From assembly GCF_001577835.2 (NCBI RefSeq), contig NC_029516.1:54972754-55036753 (forward strand): a stretch of DNA of 64,000 bases. The letters run 5' to 3'. Each line of letters opens with the position of its first letter. The stretch's first letter is position 1. A program made the translations under genes and the position numbers. The notes under the pieces are model-generated. The model was not told the origin of the DNA. It was given only the letters and a program-made list of their open reading frames with translations, and ran no database searches. Shown piece after piece: positions 12,401 to 27,400 of this stretch. The DNA is from Coturnix japonica. Taxonomy: Eukaryota > Chordata > Aves > Galliformes > Phasianidae.

Positions 12401-15400
12401 ACATTTTTTTTTTCAACTGTCTGGTTATTAATTACACCAAAATTGCCTCATTTGCAGGAAAATATGAAGGGTAATATGAAATTGATATTTGAAAACAGCA
12501 TTGAGATCCACCATAACAGCAGATATGATCATTTGGAGTCTCACACCAGCAATTACTCACTTTAATCACCCCCCAGAATTGGATGGATTAAAAAATCCAC
12601 TAAGTGAATAACATTCAGGTTGTGTCATCAGGAAAACAAATGCCAGGAAATTCAGAGCTAATGGATTTACATGGTAATTAAATCTGTACATCTTCCCAAC
12701 TTGCTCAGGTTACGCAGCTGGAAATGCTGAAGTTCATGCTGAGCAAATCTTATAATCCACCCCATTATGCACACATGCATGCATACACTCCCATTGCAAA
12801 CACTCAAGTATTTCCAACCCACAACCAGCACAGAAGCAGCATATTTATTTTCACCTAATGGGGGATTTTTCAAGAAGCGTATTAATACCTTTGCTTTTCC
12901 ATGCTTCAAAATATTCTTTATCTTTCTTTAACTTCCCTTCTCCAAAGAATGTGGGATTTGAAGAGGAAATTAAAAACAAAGTGAAACCCTTTAGTAACTA
13001 GGAGTAAACAGAGTCTGAAAGAAAAAGGCAAGGGTGAGCAACCCTGGAATTCAGTGTCTCCTAAGCCCAATGTCCACAGGCAGAGAAAAGGATGCTATTG
13101 CTCATTCCTAGCATAGGCCCGTTGAGAGTCATTTGAAATAGGAAAATCCTTCTCACACTCCCCTGCCCTTCCCCCAGTGCACAATTCTTGGATCAAGGCT
13201 CGCTTTCCAACAGGCCGGGTGCATGTTTTGCTATTTCCTCTCCCCATAGGAACTCAAGTCTGAGAGGAGTGAGTCACTAGGATCAGCACAGCAGGGCGGT
13301 AGTCAGCCAGCTGGGAGCCCTTCAGGGCAGCTCCCTGGTTGGGTCTCCGGCTGAGACCTCAAAAACATTCCCAATTTCATGTTGCAAGCAAGTGGTTGGA
13401 TTACAGCCTCAGGTCAGCTGTTTTCATTCTTCTGTTTCACCCACTAAGGCTGGCTTTTCTTTCTTTCATTTTTAGGTTGCTGGTTTTTTACTTGTTGATG
13501 TTTCTTGGTGTTGTTTTGTTTTGTTTTGTGCTTAAAGTTTCGGTTTTTTGCTTTTTGTTTTTTTAACCCCTCTTACACCGGGCTCATTGCTTTGCATTCC
13601 ATTTGCATCACCCATCACACAGCCCTTGGGCTGTCAGTTTGAGAAGCAGAACTACAGAATACCAAAGTTCTCCCTCATATGTTTTTTTCCCCAACAGTCT
13701 TCTCTCCATCTGTGGTCACAACCCTTTATCATGAGTGACTTTGGAGGCTGTGAGAGAAGCCTGATCACCAAGTGTGTCTTTCACAAGCCCCCAGAATGCC
13801 AGCAGAGCAGCAGCAAAACCTCCCCTCAGCACCTCCAAGTGGCGTGACTCACCTAGACAGAGTTCGGCTGCCAAACTTTTGTCATTGGGATCTCTGATGG
13901 TTTTGGCGAGATAATTAAAGATAACTGTTACGTTTTTAAAAACCATCTAGCAAAGAAAGGAACAGACGTTTGTTTTTTGTTGCTTTTTTTTTTTCCTCCC
14001 CAGCTACATTCCATGTATACAATGCCAAGTCAAAAATGCTTGCTGTGAGCTAATGCTAATCTGCTGCGTTATGCCCCAAGGCTGGGACACCTACTGGGTC
14101 TTTGGAAGAAACTGGCATTTACTGCAAGTTTTACATCTAAATAGTGTCTACTGGGCAACGATCCAGCGTTTAGCCAGAAAGAAGAAAAAGCAGTGAAGGA
14201 AAGCCTTCAGACAAGTTGAAACCTTTGTTTACACATTTTACTGTTCACCAGTGGGCACTTAAGGTCTCATTAGCTGCCCAGCAGCGAGGCAGTGGGGATA
14301 ATGCGTGTTGTCATTGCAAAACTGGCTTAACTCATTGCCACTTCTGAAAGAAAACAGTTATTCTGCTTTCTTCTTGAATGTATGCAGAGAGACCTTAACA
14401 TTACATAGCAGTATTTCACAGTGTTTGGGTAGGCTGCACTTGGTTTCATTTATGACCTTCCCTCACCAGAGGAATGGGAGGGGAATAAAACAAAGCAAAC
14501 TTGTCCAAGTCCTCAGGTAAAAGCAACACTTCTTGAAGGGCACAAATAAGCCTTTTGTAAAGGGCACAGCTAGAGCAATCCCTGCATTTTAAACAGAACC
14601 GCTAGCATGAGACCCATCTTAAAGATGACTTACACATGTAACAGGAAGCAGAAAAGATTAAGCAAGGAAAGATCTCAGAAGACAATGAGATTGAAACCCC
14701 GTCCCTAGCAAGGCCATTCAGAGACAGTTCCTTAAAGCAGAGATGCTTCTCAAGTTGCCCAGAGAAGCTATGGGTATCCCATAGCTGGAGGCCAGGCTGG
14801 ACAGGGCTCTGGGAAGCCTGAGCTGATGGTAGGAACTCTTGTCAATAGCACTGCCACTGGACCGCTATGATTTTTCAGGTCCCTTCCAACTTAAGCCATT
14901 CCATGACTGTATAAAACCTGCCCTGCAGACTTTTTGTTGTCTGCTCACCCCACAAGGTCTCTTTACCGTTCCTATATATTGAGCAACACCTGAAGTTGCC
15001 AGCCTTGGGCCATGGGCACAGCCTAACAAAAAGAACCACCCTAGGAGGCACACTGCACTGAGACACTGTTAGAGCAGGGCTACATCAGAACTCCTTGTCT
15101 AGGTTCCCCTTACTGCAGAGGGCCTCCTGCAGAACACAGATGCTCTCCAGCTCGGTTTTTTTCACGTGGAAAGTGTTCGCAACAGCCTCCCCCCTAAGGA
15201 CCAAACCAGTATCTTTCAAAGGAGGATCTTAAATTAGTCTGAAAAGTGTAGGTAGGAAAGAACAGCTTCTGCTCTGTCAGCAGAGCTCACTGCATGCTCT
15301 GCTTTGCCACTCGTGACTGATAGGACACTTAACGTTTAAAATAAAAATCACTGTTTTCATCTTCAAGAACTTTCTTCGGTGGCTGCAAAGTTTAATGGCA

Positions 15401-18400
15401 TCATTTCAGCTCACTGAGATTATCATTCCTTCATTTTCCTAGCACTGGCTGCAGACCTACGTGTCACCCATCAAAATCCAGCTCTTAAATTAAAAGCTGC
15501 CTGGTTGTTATAAAACAAGTACAGCTTTACCATAAGTACTGGGAAGCTTAAGGGGAGACTGAGTGCTTTATTTCAGGTCCAGAGGAGGGCCATGAAGATG
15601 ATCAGAGGGTTGGAGCACCTCTCCTACAAAAGACAAGCTGAGGGAGTTGGGCTTGTTTAGCTAGGAGAGGAGATGGCCTCTCTATGGCCTTCCAGTACTA
15701 AAAAGAAGCAAGTAAACAGGTGGGAAATCAACTGCCTGATCGCTGGGTAAGGAAGAAAAACAACAGTGTGGCTTTGCAATCTAAACATGAAGAAATCCAT
15801 AGGCCACACTACCTTACCTGGGAGATGAAGTCCTCTGCCTGATTCAGAGCTCAAGGATCAGCAGCCTTGGGCTGGCAATGACCTCAGCTGGCACGGGGCT
15901 TAGACCCTGCCCTACAGAAAATGCTGTCCCTCTGCATAGATATCAGACAGATATCTACTATCAGGCAGAAAGAGAAACAACACTGGCAGGACTTTGTGTT
16001 CTTTGTTGCTATCACTGAGCACTACATGTTAAGCATGTGCACTACAACAGTCCGTCTGATGTCATATCCCATTCCTACACGTGATCTAGCCAGACAGTGG
16101 AGCAAACCACCAAATTAAACAATCCCTTAGCAGTAATAAAGTCTTACGCTTGCCTTTCAATAGAAACATCTTGGGTTTTGATTTGATGTACCTCTCCCAC
16201 TACCACAAACTTGCACTAAGACCAAACCGCTGGGGCAACATATCAGCTCTGTATGGATCCAACAACGGGAATAACCAAAGCTTTCCCTTTCAGAACTGTC
16301 AACTCTTTCAGCTTGCTGCTGTGCCCTGTGCATCATGTCCAAACAGCTATTGCTCCAGAAGGCTAAGAAAGCAGAACAACGGTACCTGTGAAGACGATGC
16401 CCTGGAAGATCATCCCTATCTTGTGCTGAAGCCATGACTCTGGGGCTGCATTGAAGCAGCCAGCTGTGCCCAAATCTATCCCATAGCAAAATGCCTGATG
16501 TTCTGAAGTTGACTCTGGCGACCCTCCATATATAGAATCATAGAATTATAAAATCATAGAATGGCTTAGGTTGGAAGGGACCTCAAAGCTCATCCAGTTC
16601 CAATCCGTTCCATGGATTCAACTGCCTAGAACCCCATCCAGCCTGGCCTTGAATGCCTCCAGGGATGGTGTGTCCACATCCTCTCTGGGCAGCCTTTGTC
16701 AGAGCTTCACCATCCTCTGAGTAAATTATTTCTTCCTATAACCCATTTTTTTCTTCTTTTAGTTTAAAGACATTCCTCCTTGTCCTATCACTATCAGACC
16801 ATATAAAAAGTCATTCCCCTTCCTGCTTATAAGCTCTCTTCAAGTACTGGAAGGCCACAACATCTCCCTTTTCACCATGAGACAGAGGCTACAAAACACC
16901 CCTGCTGCACAGGCACAGCCATTCTTCTGCAAAAAGCCACAAAGGCATTCACAGAAATAGTTTTGGCACCTCATTTTGTGTGGACCAGTGCCTTCATCAA
17001 TACTGGTACTCCAGCATCCTCCCTCTGAGAAGAAATGCATTTCATATTACGTCACCACAAGAGCAGTGGGGGTTGCCTGCTATTGCTTGTGCTGAAGGCA
17101 GACTAGTTTGTTTTGAAACCGTACTGAAAGCTGTAGAGAAAGGAAACAGGATGTGAATGAGATAAAATAAATATACACTGAATAGCATGCACAGCACTTG
17201 TCTAGACAAATTATTTTAAGGCATTCCACACTTTAAAGCCAGGATTCCAATTTCCTATGACAATTCTTTTGTCAGAGAGCCAGAAAACATTACTTCAGTC
17301 AACTTCATTAAAAACAAAACAAATGCTACTGAATCAAGGTTCAGGCCTCAAAATAGTGGTAGATGGAAACACCTGCATCCTAACATAAGGTCTTAAAAAC
17401 ATAACAAAACAGTTTATGTTTAGCGCTCTATGCTTTCCAGAGATACAGGGACTGGTGGAACAGTTTGTTTAGTAGCTTCTCCTCCCAGAGAAGCACTAAG
17501 GCAGAGCCTTTGGAGGGTAGATTCCCACCTCTACGCTTGAGGACATTGTAACAGGTCACCACAGCAGGTAAAGAGAAAGCCATTCTAGGCAAACAATCCC
17601 ACCAACATGGATAGGATCATCTGTCAAACATGTTAGTTATTTATTATAATGGAAGAATGTAAAAATTAAGAGAGTTAACATAAATCATAAATCTGGAAAC
17701 TGATAAAGAGTGTACAGAAAATGTAATTCAGAGGGGAACAAGATCACTTTGGAGTTCATTAGGACCTAGAAGAATGTTAATTATATATCAGGCAAATTCT
17801 TGTCTCAAGCTGCGTGGGGGGAAGGAAAGGGACCAAAATGTTTAATTGAACACCCCTGGGAGGGGGCGGTTCTGAATTACTGCTCTTTATATGAGAAATA
17901 ACAGATGATACAGCCATCCCACAGGACGGTAATGAACTGATTTCCAACCCAACAACTAAGGAGAATATAAAAACAACAGCTACTCAAAGCCAGTCATTTT
18001 AATTAGCAGGATTAGAAAATCTCCATCTGAAAAGTCTGAACAGAGCTGTTAAGGAGCTCTTGAAACTATTTTCAGTAAGGAACAATACTGTTGGACTGGA
18101 AAAAATACAAAAATATTTAAGTGTAAACAAGGCAGCCAAAGTAACAGCAAGTTAACCTACCCGCTGTTCATTCCTGACTAAGGGAAGAGATGAAGACGGG
18201 AAAGGAGTAGTTAGAATTTCAGACCAAAAGGGAGAGAAATCTGATTTATGCTTATAATTCTACAAGGAAAATTCAGCTTTTCAAATTTTATCTCTTTTTG
18301 TAATAATGTCATGAGGTTGATGCACCTTGTCTCTTGGTAAGGCAACTGGGTTGGTACTTATAGAAGACAAACCCAAAAAGTGAAGTCAACAAGATATGTT

Positions 18401-21400
18401 TAGTGGGATAAAGAAATAAGAAATCTTTAGATGTGAAACATAAACCAGCAGATTGCACCATATGTTTTCAGAGGATCAGCTGATCCCACAGGGATCAGCC
18501 CTTGGCCCCAGACTGCTGTTTTATCAGTGACCTGAGAGGAGAAGTCACCTCCACCGGTTTGCAGATAATGTAGCATCAGGAGGAGCAGTGAATAATAAGA
18601 AGGTCGGGTCACAAAACCAAAACACAGATTACTTGTTAAGCAGCAACACGTTTTAAATAAAGCCAAAGGTGACAGCAAAAAGCCCCAAGTGCTGCTCTTG
18701 TAATGGGTGAGTGGGTAATCAGAAGGAAAGATCTCAAAAAAGACCTGAGACTGTGGGAGAGAAGTGGTGAAAGGAGCCACATAACAAGCTGCCTAAGTCT
18801 GTGTCCAGCACACAACCCAGAACACGTGGACTTCAGGGACTTCAGAGGACAGAGAGCTGTGAAGGAGGAACGCGTTTTCTTCATGCTCATTGCAAATGCA
18901 GCTGCTGCACTGAAATCCTCTACTTCCAAAAAGGGAAGGAAAAAAAAAAAGAGAAAAAAAGAGATGGTGCTCAGCCAGGGAAAGTTCAGGGAATCACCAG
19001 AAGCACTGCAGAGCTGCAAATCCTGCAACAGCAGGAAATACAACAGCAAATAACAGAAGAAGAAACCAGTATATTTAGCTTGTCGAAAAGGAAATGAATG
19101 CAGAACATGAACTTTAAGCACTGAAACTGGGAATTAGCCTCAGAATACAGCTCTAGCAGCTTGCAGATAAGTATAAGCTGAAGCCAGATTCATTCATAGT
19201 GGTTATAAAGGGACATATTAAAAAAAGGGGAAGATGATCAGTCACCATAAAGTTTGTAAGCTGAAGCCAGATCCATTCACAGTGGTTATAAAAGGACACA
19301 ATATTAAAAAGAGGGAGGATGATCAGTCACCGTAAAGGAACAATGTCAATTCTTTGACCCAAGCCATTCATAATGCAAAACAGGAGGTCTCCTTGCAAAG
19401 ATATGCAGAAGTTCAAACAGGAAACAATCTGGGCAAGCTTTATTGTCCTTGATTTACATAAAACTAATTAATCATAACAGTTTCCTTCGGCCTTATTGCA
19501 ACATAACAACTCTGTTTACAAGAACAGCAGCACATTCTGGAGAAGCCTATACACACCTTGGGCTGAGAAACCTGCTGATGCTGCTTTGCATTCCTGCACT
19601 CCAGATAACTCAATACTCTTATCTGGAAGGCAGCCGGGAAACACAGTTCAAGAACCAAGGTTTAAGACCAAAGGTTGTTCGCATTACACACAACCCACCC
19701 ACTCACAAGCAAGCTCCAAACAATGCTCTCAATAAATTCAGCCCTTCAACCTACAAAGGCAAGCAGCAGGCATATCCCACAGCACTACCCGTGGTTTATT
19801 TTTAAGGCTGGGCTCCCAAACTGTGCTGTAGGAAGTGACTGAGTGCTGCTCACCATGAACAAGCTGGTCCGGAGTAAGGGCAAGGGACAGCCCAGAGACG
19901 ACCACTCTCCTAGTGAAGAATTCCCCTAACATCCAACCTAAATCTTCCCTCTTTTAACTTAAAACCATTTCCCCGTGTCCTGCTATTGTCAGCCCTTTCA
20001 AAGAGTTTACTCCCCTCCTGGGAGTAAGTTCCCTTCAGGTACTGAAAGGCTGCAATGAGGTCACCCTGCAACCTTCTCTTCTCCAGGCTGAACAAACCCA
20101 ACTCCCTCAGCCTGTCCTCATGGGGAGGTGCTCCAGCCCCCTGATCATCTTCGTGGCCCTCCTCTGGACCAGCAAAGCAGATATAATAATGTAATAGATG
20201 TAATAGACATCTGCTTTCAGTGGCAATGGGAGCTTCCCAGTGAGCCAGATGAGGGGAATGCCAGGGGCACGTATGGGAACTAAAAGGAAGCCTCTGCATG
20301 GAGGGAGCGATATCAAAGGAACTAAGTTAGCAGCTGCTCTTTTCAAGACTCCTTTTCACATATCTAAGTTAGCAAAGCTGCACGTGTCTGGGTATCTCCT
20401 TCATGGCCTACCCTCCTTCCAAACGCTGGGTTTGAAGCATCAGAAGTCAACCCATAGCAGAAACTGTCAGAGGCAAATTACTTTGTTGTTGCTTTTAACC
20501 TGAGAGAGAACACAAACATAAGCACCCAGGTACACTGAGAGCAAGACAGCTTAGCCTATTTTGTTAGAATAATAATTCCTTAATGTTTTTTCTCTATCAA
20601 AATAAAAACTAATAATAATAAAAAAGTAAACAAGTGACAGAGAGGAAGCAGAGGGAGCTTTTAAGGAAAGAAGGATTTTCATCCGGTTTCAAAGATTAAT
20701 TACAGGATTAACTCCACCAGGCAATGTGAGTTTCTGGCACTAAAAGCAGAACCACTCTCCAGCCAACGCCTCCAGCAAGCACACATACATGCACCCCTTC
20801 CCAATCCATATCTCTCCAACACTAATGCACAAACAAAGCCACTTTCACTTGCAGCGCTGTGATTTAATTAATTGGATATATTGAGCGAGCACACTGCGTG
20901 GTGCAGAAGACAACTCTCCAAAGACAGCCAGAAAAGTTTGCCAGAGTCCTGGGGATAGAGACGAGCAGAGGGAAATTTCAGACATTGCATAATCACCGGC
21001 ACATGTAATCACTCACTGGCGTTATCCCAGCTATACGCAAACCCAGACCCATGTGAATTGCAGCCAGATCTACTCAAGCCATCCAGAGGCAACTGACAGC
21101 AGAAAAGGGACGGAGAGGCACAGCCCATGTGGAAAAGGGAAGGCTGAACACACAGCCCTCTCACAGCTGGCCGCCCAAGCATCCACAAAGTGCTGACTCC
21201 AATTTCCCAGAGGCTGACCACTCAGCCTGTGCTTCCACAAAGTTATCCCAGAGCTTAACAGACAGAAAGTGGTGGATAGGTGCAGACTCAGTCAAAATTT
21301 CTGTGAGGAAAGAAATACAGCCTGGTGGCACTGCACATCACAGGCTTTTCCACTCACAACAGGCAAGTGCCATGTTGAGCACACTGGTGCCTCCGCTTGG

Positions 21401-24400
21401 CACCAGCATGCCAATGAAAGGCCAGGGTCACAGAGTCAGGCCTGGGCTCCATCTCTTGATGCAAAAGCCTCTAGATGGCCTTGGCCTCTTGCTTGCACAT
21501 CTCTGGGAGTGGTAACAAAGTGATACTTTCCTGACAGGAGAAGTTTCAAGGACAGTGGCATGGATGATAGTTAAATTAAGATGTTAGAGTTTTTCCATGC
21601 ATTCTGTAAGCCAGCCGCATTGCACAGCCATGTGAAACCCTGTTTATCACTCAGCCAGCTCAGCCCCCATCATTATGCTTTCCACTAGCTCAAATAGAGG
21701 GCACATGGCAGAGGGAAAACACGTTCTTGGAAGCAAAAGAGTCTGTCTGGTTCTAGGAAAAGGTATATAGACAGAAAAGTAACTGGGGGAACATAGCATT
21801 ACTTATCAGCAACGCATAAGTCCTAAGCCAGTTAAGGATACACACACATACGTGTGTGTGCATGTGTCTGTGTATTAAATATAGCTCAGTTTTTCATACG
21901 GCACTATTGGCTGCGGAACTGTTGCAGTGAGCATCTGCTAAAGACCATATGGACCAGGAGGGAACGAGAGCGAAACGTTACAGGTCTCCTGAGGAATCTG
22001 AAACTTGCAGTGGATTTTACAGTCACTCTGCGTAAGGTACACTGACAAATGTGTGCTATCAGGAAGGTTCTTTTAATAGGGAAAAAAGAAAAGAGAGAAG
22101 TGATCCTAAAACTGCAACTTCCTGCTGGGGCTGGAGTTGGCTACAGACAATGATCTCACGCCACTAAAATTCAGCATCATTAAAAGAAACAAAAATTCTC
22201 AGGACGTGCGGCATGAGAGATTTGCAGTTAAAACGGGACTGCCCCAGTGAAATGAAAACGGTACTTGAAGTTAAATGGGTTACAACAGAGTATTGTAGGC
22301 TTCCATCTAAAAAAGAAGTTTCTCAAAACTTGCTGAACACTCTTCCCCACCTCCCACCCAAAGCTTTATTTTTTGTTGTTAACAAAGGACACTAAATGAC
22401 ATCAAATAAGTTCAAGCTTGCAGTATCTGCAAACCTCTCTAGAAAACCAATCAGCGTGCAGCAAAGAACAAGGGATTGCAAAGCACTGTGCTGATTCTAC
22501 TGAGAAGCTGCAGTTCCCAGATGGCTCAGGAAGATCAGGTCCTTGGCAAGAGTCAAAATGAGTACGGTTGGCACTAATGCTAAATGGGAACTCAACATTT
22601 CTATGATTTCCATAAGCTCAGTTGTACTTGTTCTCTAATGGTCTCAAGATGCTTGTATATAGACACTGAGAATTCAAGGACAGGACATATAGAGTAAGAA
22701 AACCTCCACCATGGAAATATATCTAGACTAGATGGCCATGCTAACAGTAGTTTGAACTGCATATTCCCCACCAAAAATCCAATCAAATAAAAACATTCTG
22801 ATATGTTTTTAAAGGTTTAGCACTATAGTGATTTAGCACTATAATCATTTTTAATTAAGCAGCTTTGTCTGATCTTGATGCAAGCCAGTGTTCAAAAACT
22901 CTGGAAATAAACAGATACACTTTAAGAAGCAGCCATTTTTGATGTATTATAATCTGTATTCATTTTGTTATTGTTGTTGGTAAGATAGCAGATGTGCAGA
23001 GCTAAAACTGCACAAATAAAAGCCTGAGGGAACTTTTCATACCACGTCATTCACTGTAAATAAAGCTTCCTATTATTATGCAGCACTGCTGCCATACATC
23101 TCCAAGAGGTACAGCCAGAGCAATGATAAGCAAATTGGCTACAAACCTAGCCAAACGCTGTGAAATCTCTCACTTCTATGGGATGCCCATTAGACAAACA
23201 GTTCACACATTCAGATGCTTCCCTGGAACACTCTGAAGCTGGTGTTTTGATTAGAGAAGAAATAAAGCAGTTAAGGACTACACAGAGGTTGCATGCCAGT
23301 ACTTATAAGAACTATGGCACTGACCTGGCTAAGGCCATTGGTGATGAGATGGGCAAAAAAGAGGCACAACAGTACAACAGGGAAGCAGGTGAAGGGTGTG
23401 CAGAGCTCCTTATCTTGCTTTTCAGTGTTCAAATTTCCCTGACAATGACTGTTTCTTATCCCAAACATCGCTTGCATAACCAGAACAGGAACAGCCACAA
23501 GAGGTGAGCCTCCTCTGCTAAAATACCCAAGCTTCATCCTGGGCAAGATAACCTGGAGGTCATGCACTCATTCACCTCCTTCAGCCTAAAACCACATGAG
23601 CACTATGCACTGTCTCCAGATGAGCTCTGGAGATACTGGGGACAGGGATGATAGCTTGTGAGAAGCCACCTCTGAGATGCCTTTTGCTTATGGTATCTGT
23701 CCATACCTGGGATACCCACATCCTGCCATCACTGCCCAAGAACTCTGACAAACAAGTTCTGGAAAAAATCTAGAAATAAAGTCCCGGGTTCAAGATGACT
23801 TTGCCCTCCTGTTCCCTGCCCCACTTGCTGTCTGCAGGACTGTCATTTGCTCACACTGGGAAGAACACATCTTCACACAGCATTTCTGTCCACAGGGTAA
23901 GACAAGGTGTCTGTCCTTCCCAAACAGCCCAAGGCCCACTTGGCCCACTCTTCATGCATTGTGTTGAACTGGCAACACCCAACATGCTAAACACCCTGGA
24001 TTTACAACACCTGGAGCTATACACATACATGAGTCTCAGCAGCTCCAGGCTCTGAAAAGCCTGATTGTTGGCACCAAGGTCGGCTCCTTCCCCACCAACC
24101 CAAAAGGAAACACAGGAGTGTTTGTTGTGGCAGCCAACACACAGAGCAGGGGCTGTGCATGGGCAGCATGGGGCCCCAGGGCTTTGCTTCAGGCACAACC
24201 ACCCCCAATGCAGGGAGAAGTGCTAGCTTTCCCCTCCAAGCAGGTTTCTGAGGCTCTTTCATTAAGGCAGCCTGCCTGAGGTCTGAAAGCTAAACACGAA
24301 GTGAGAAAATCCTGTGCCAAGCAAATGAGCTCCTGCCAGCAAGAATCCCAGTAGCAACTCCAGCGCAGGAGAATGCTCACACTCAGTTCATGCAGACAAG

Positions 24401-27400
24401 GAGTTGGGGTCAGCACCAAAAGCCAGGGGTGAGCAGAAGCAGCAGGAATTTGGAAACTCCATCTCACTGCCCCACAGAGCAACAACACCGGGATGAGAAG
24501 CTCAGGAGCCCCTGCCAACCCAGGCATGCGCTGTCCCAACAGACAGCCCAGCCACCCCAGCACAGCCCCACAAGCCTGCAGCTGCAGGAATGTCTGTGAC
24601 AGAGCACGCAGGCTTTTTTAATTGCAGGCTGCCTGCCTCTGTCTGTCCCGACTGGGTGTTTTTTCAAGGTTTCTTTTTTTGTGCTTTGCTTTTAAGTGGA
24701 GAGTGTATGAGGGTGGGGGGAGCAGCTATAAGGCAGGCTGTGGCAGTGGCATGCTCCCCAGCCTATTCATAGGCCCTGTCTTTCAGGCTCTGATGGGACA
24801 CCCTTCATGCTAGATGACAACAGTCTTATCTAAGCCTCCTTCTTGTGTAACATTCTTTTATAACTGGGAAATCAGTCTTCTCTGCCTATGGCAGTGGAGA
24901 AAACAGGGCTCACCAACTAACCTAACCAGCACAAATAAAACCAAAGAACAGGCAGAAAAACCTTACTTACTGGAAAATCTTGCATGTGTCAAAGAGTGTT
25001 TTAACAATATCAAGCTATGCAACGTAGTTTGGCGATATGTCTTCTAACAGTTCATGAGGCCCAGATGCAGTGCGTGAGAGCACATCTTGAAAACCAAGCA
25101 AGTCCAGGCAATCACGTGTACACTACTCAGATATTCCAGCTCTATTATCAGAATTCAAACTGAACAGAAGAGGATTGTCCAAACCCCAATACAGTGTTTG
25201 AAGCCATCACATCAGATTTCAGATGACGACAGAGTTAAGAAATATGCAGTTTCCCATCTCTGTACCAGGTTCGGTTACATTAGCAGATTTAAGAACAGGT
25301 GTGGTATTCCAAGCAGGGGACACCTGACTAGGGCTACAGTCACACTGTCGCTTGCTTTCTCTCCTAAGAATGATTCTTACCTTCCAGACCTGTGTGGCTA
25401 ATCAGGAAAAATCTAATTTAAGAAGCCAACTAAGTAACAAACGTGGTTCCGTGACTTTCTCACAGCTGCTCACTAGCAGCCTAAACATTGAGTGCTGCAT
25501 AATTCAAGCTTTTCCAAGAAAAAAAAAGGCATTTTTTCCATCCATTTCTCAAAACTGCAGTGCTTATAGTGGCAGTATGCCTCGCGGGGGATTTCTGCTC
25601 AGACTATGCTGCACCTGGGGTTTGCCTTTTAGTTGTAGCACTCCCCAGACTTTGATCCTTCCAGCAATCTTTTCATTATGAGATCACCAAGTCCAGAAGA
25701 AATATAGCTCATGGAAAGTATTGCAAACATACAGACTTATCAACTGACAAGAGGGTAAAAACCCCAGTCAAACTTGGAGGGTTTGTTCTCCTTGGAAGCA
25801 GACGCTCATCTACATCTGCTGAATCCACAACCTGCACAAGCACTGTCTCTGCAGTGGTTTGGTGCCAGAAGAAAGCAGCTTCTACACGCGGTTGCCTCAG
25901 TCTAATCAGTCTTTGGCTCCCACCAGATTGCCCATCAAGGCAAATTGCTTAGCAGACTTTCTTAACAGGCGTATAATTTGATCAAAATTATCCTTCCTCT
26001 AAGAGAAGTCAAATCAGGGGATTGGAGGAATCTCATAGGAGACACCCTTACAGCTGCTAGAAACCTGGTGCTGTTTCCTATAAATAGCACTGCCTTGCAC
26101 AGAGCACAGCTCCCTTTACAGGTGTGAAGGGTGATGTAATTCATGATGTAATTGCAACAACTAGCCCACTCTGGCTGAGGTCTGCAAGACTTAATGGCAG
26201 TGCCTTTCCTGCAGTAAAGGAAAGCAGAAATAAGACCTATAACTCCTGCAGCAGGGATGGAGCTTTGAGAAACATGGTCTAGAAGGAGGTGTCCCTGCCT
26301 ATAGCAGAAAGGTTGGAAATATCTTAATATTAATCTTAAGGGTCCCTAAACATGAACTTGACTACTCCAGTACCAGGTAGGTAAACCTACCTAGTGGTAT
26401 GTATGAGGTTGGAACCCAAATGTCTCCTCTTCAGCTCCAGAAAGAACCAACATTTGTATGGTGTAAACATCTCTAAAGATTTTGTGCAACGAATAAATTC
26501 TGACATTCAATGGGATGAGTGACTTGATGGCTGTTAACAACTTCTCAATATCTCTGTGTGTGAAAACGCACTTTAAAAACTGATTTCACTGCACTGTCAC
26601 TGTATGATGATTTGAAGAAAAAAAACCTAGCATATTTTCCAAGTTTTAGTTGTGTAATCGTAACACATCTCCAGAATGAATGGCTCTTTCTTACAGACCA
26701 CTGTGTGGTCCCCTCTCCCTATGAGCTCATGGATCAGTTTGAAGCTTCTCAGGCTGTGATGCATCCTGATCAGAACATGCTGTTTTTTAATATGTTGCAA
26801 CAACGAAATTTAACTGCCTGTTATGACTTTGCAGGCTACTTCCCACAACCCTGAAACCCCTGATGGGTGGAGCAGTCAGAACTGCTCTAAATCAGCAAAA
26901 TCAGTCCTGCGAGCTCTGCTTCCAAGACCATCACCACAACTCTTGGGAGAACACCAGTTATACTGCTTCCTGCAAAAGCACATGCGTGTGTCATCCTTCC
27001 CTACCGAGGGTAATATCTGCTTCGAGCCAATGATGTTCCTAAATGCCACTGGAAAAGACTTGACTAGGTGGCAAAGTATGTTTTGATCACCATGGATGGC
27101 CTCAAGCTGAGCTATCTGCTGCTCTCCAGACCATTTGCCATCCATCAAAAGCAAAGTACCTGACTTGTTTCTTACTTCAGAAGCAAGCCAGACATACTGA
27201 AGCAATTAGAAAAGAAAATGCAGCTGAGATTCTTTTGGTAAGCAGCCTGACCACTGCAGTGTTTTTACTGGTCTTCCATATATAGTTGTGACAACTGCAG
27301 TAAAATATTCACTCGGCTGCCCTCCCATAGCCAGCCGAGTCTGTAACCACCCTCCCACACCACAGATGTACCCGAGAACTAACAAATCCCTCCCTCGCTA

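Noticed and set aside
18636-19121. 161-codon minus-strand ORF with Leu/Phe-rich stretches
   Set aside because: It is the reverse of an A/G-rich low-complexity region beside an old LINE; no domain.
26612-27086. Two overlapping plus-strand ORFs (80 and 87 codons) after a TTTCTTACAG acceptor-like site
   Set aside because: Peptide segments look protein-like but no family is recognised, no donor fits and the frames do not join; not enough to call an exon.
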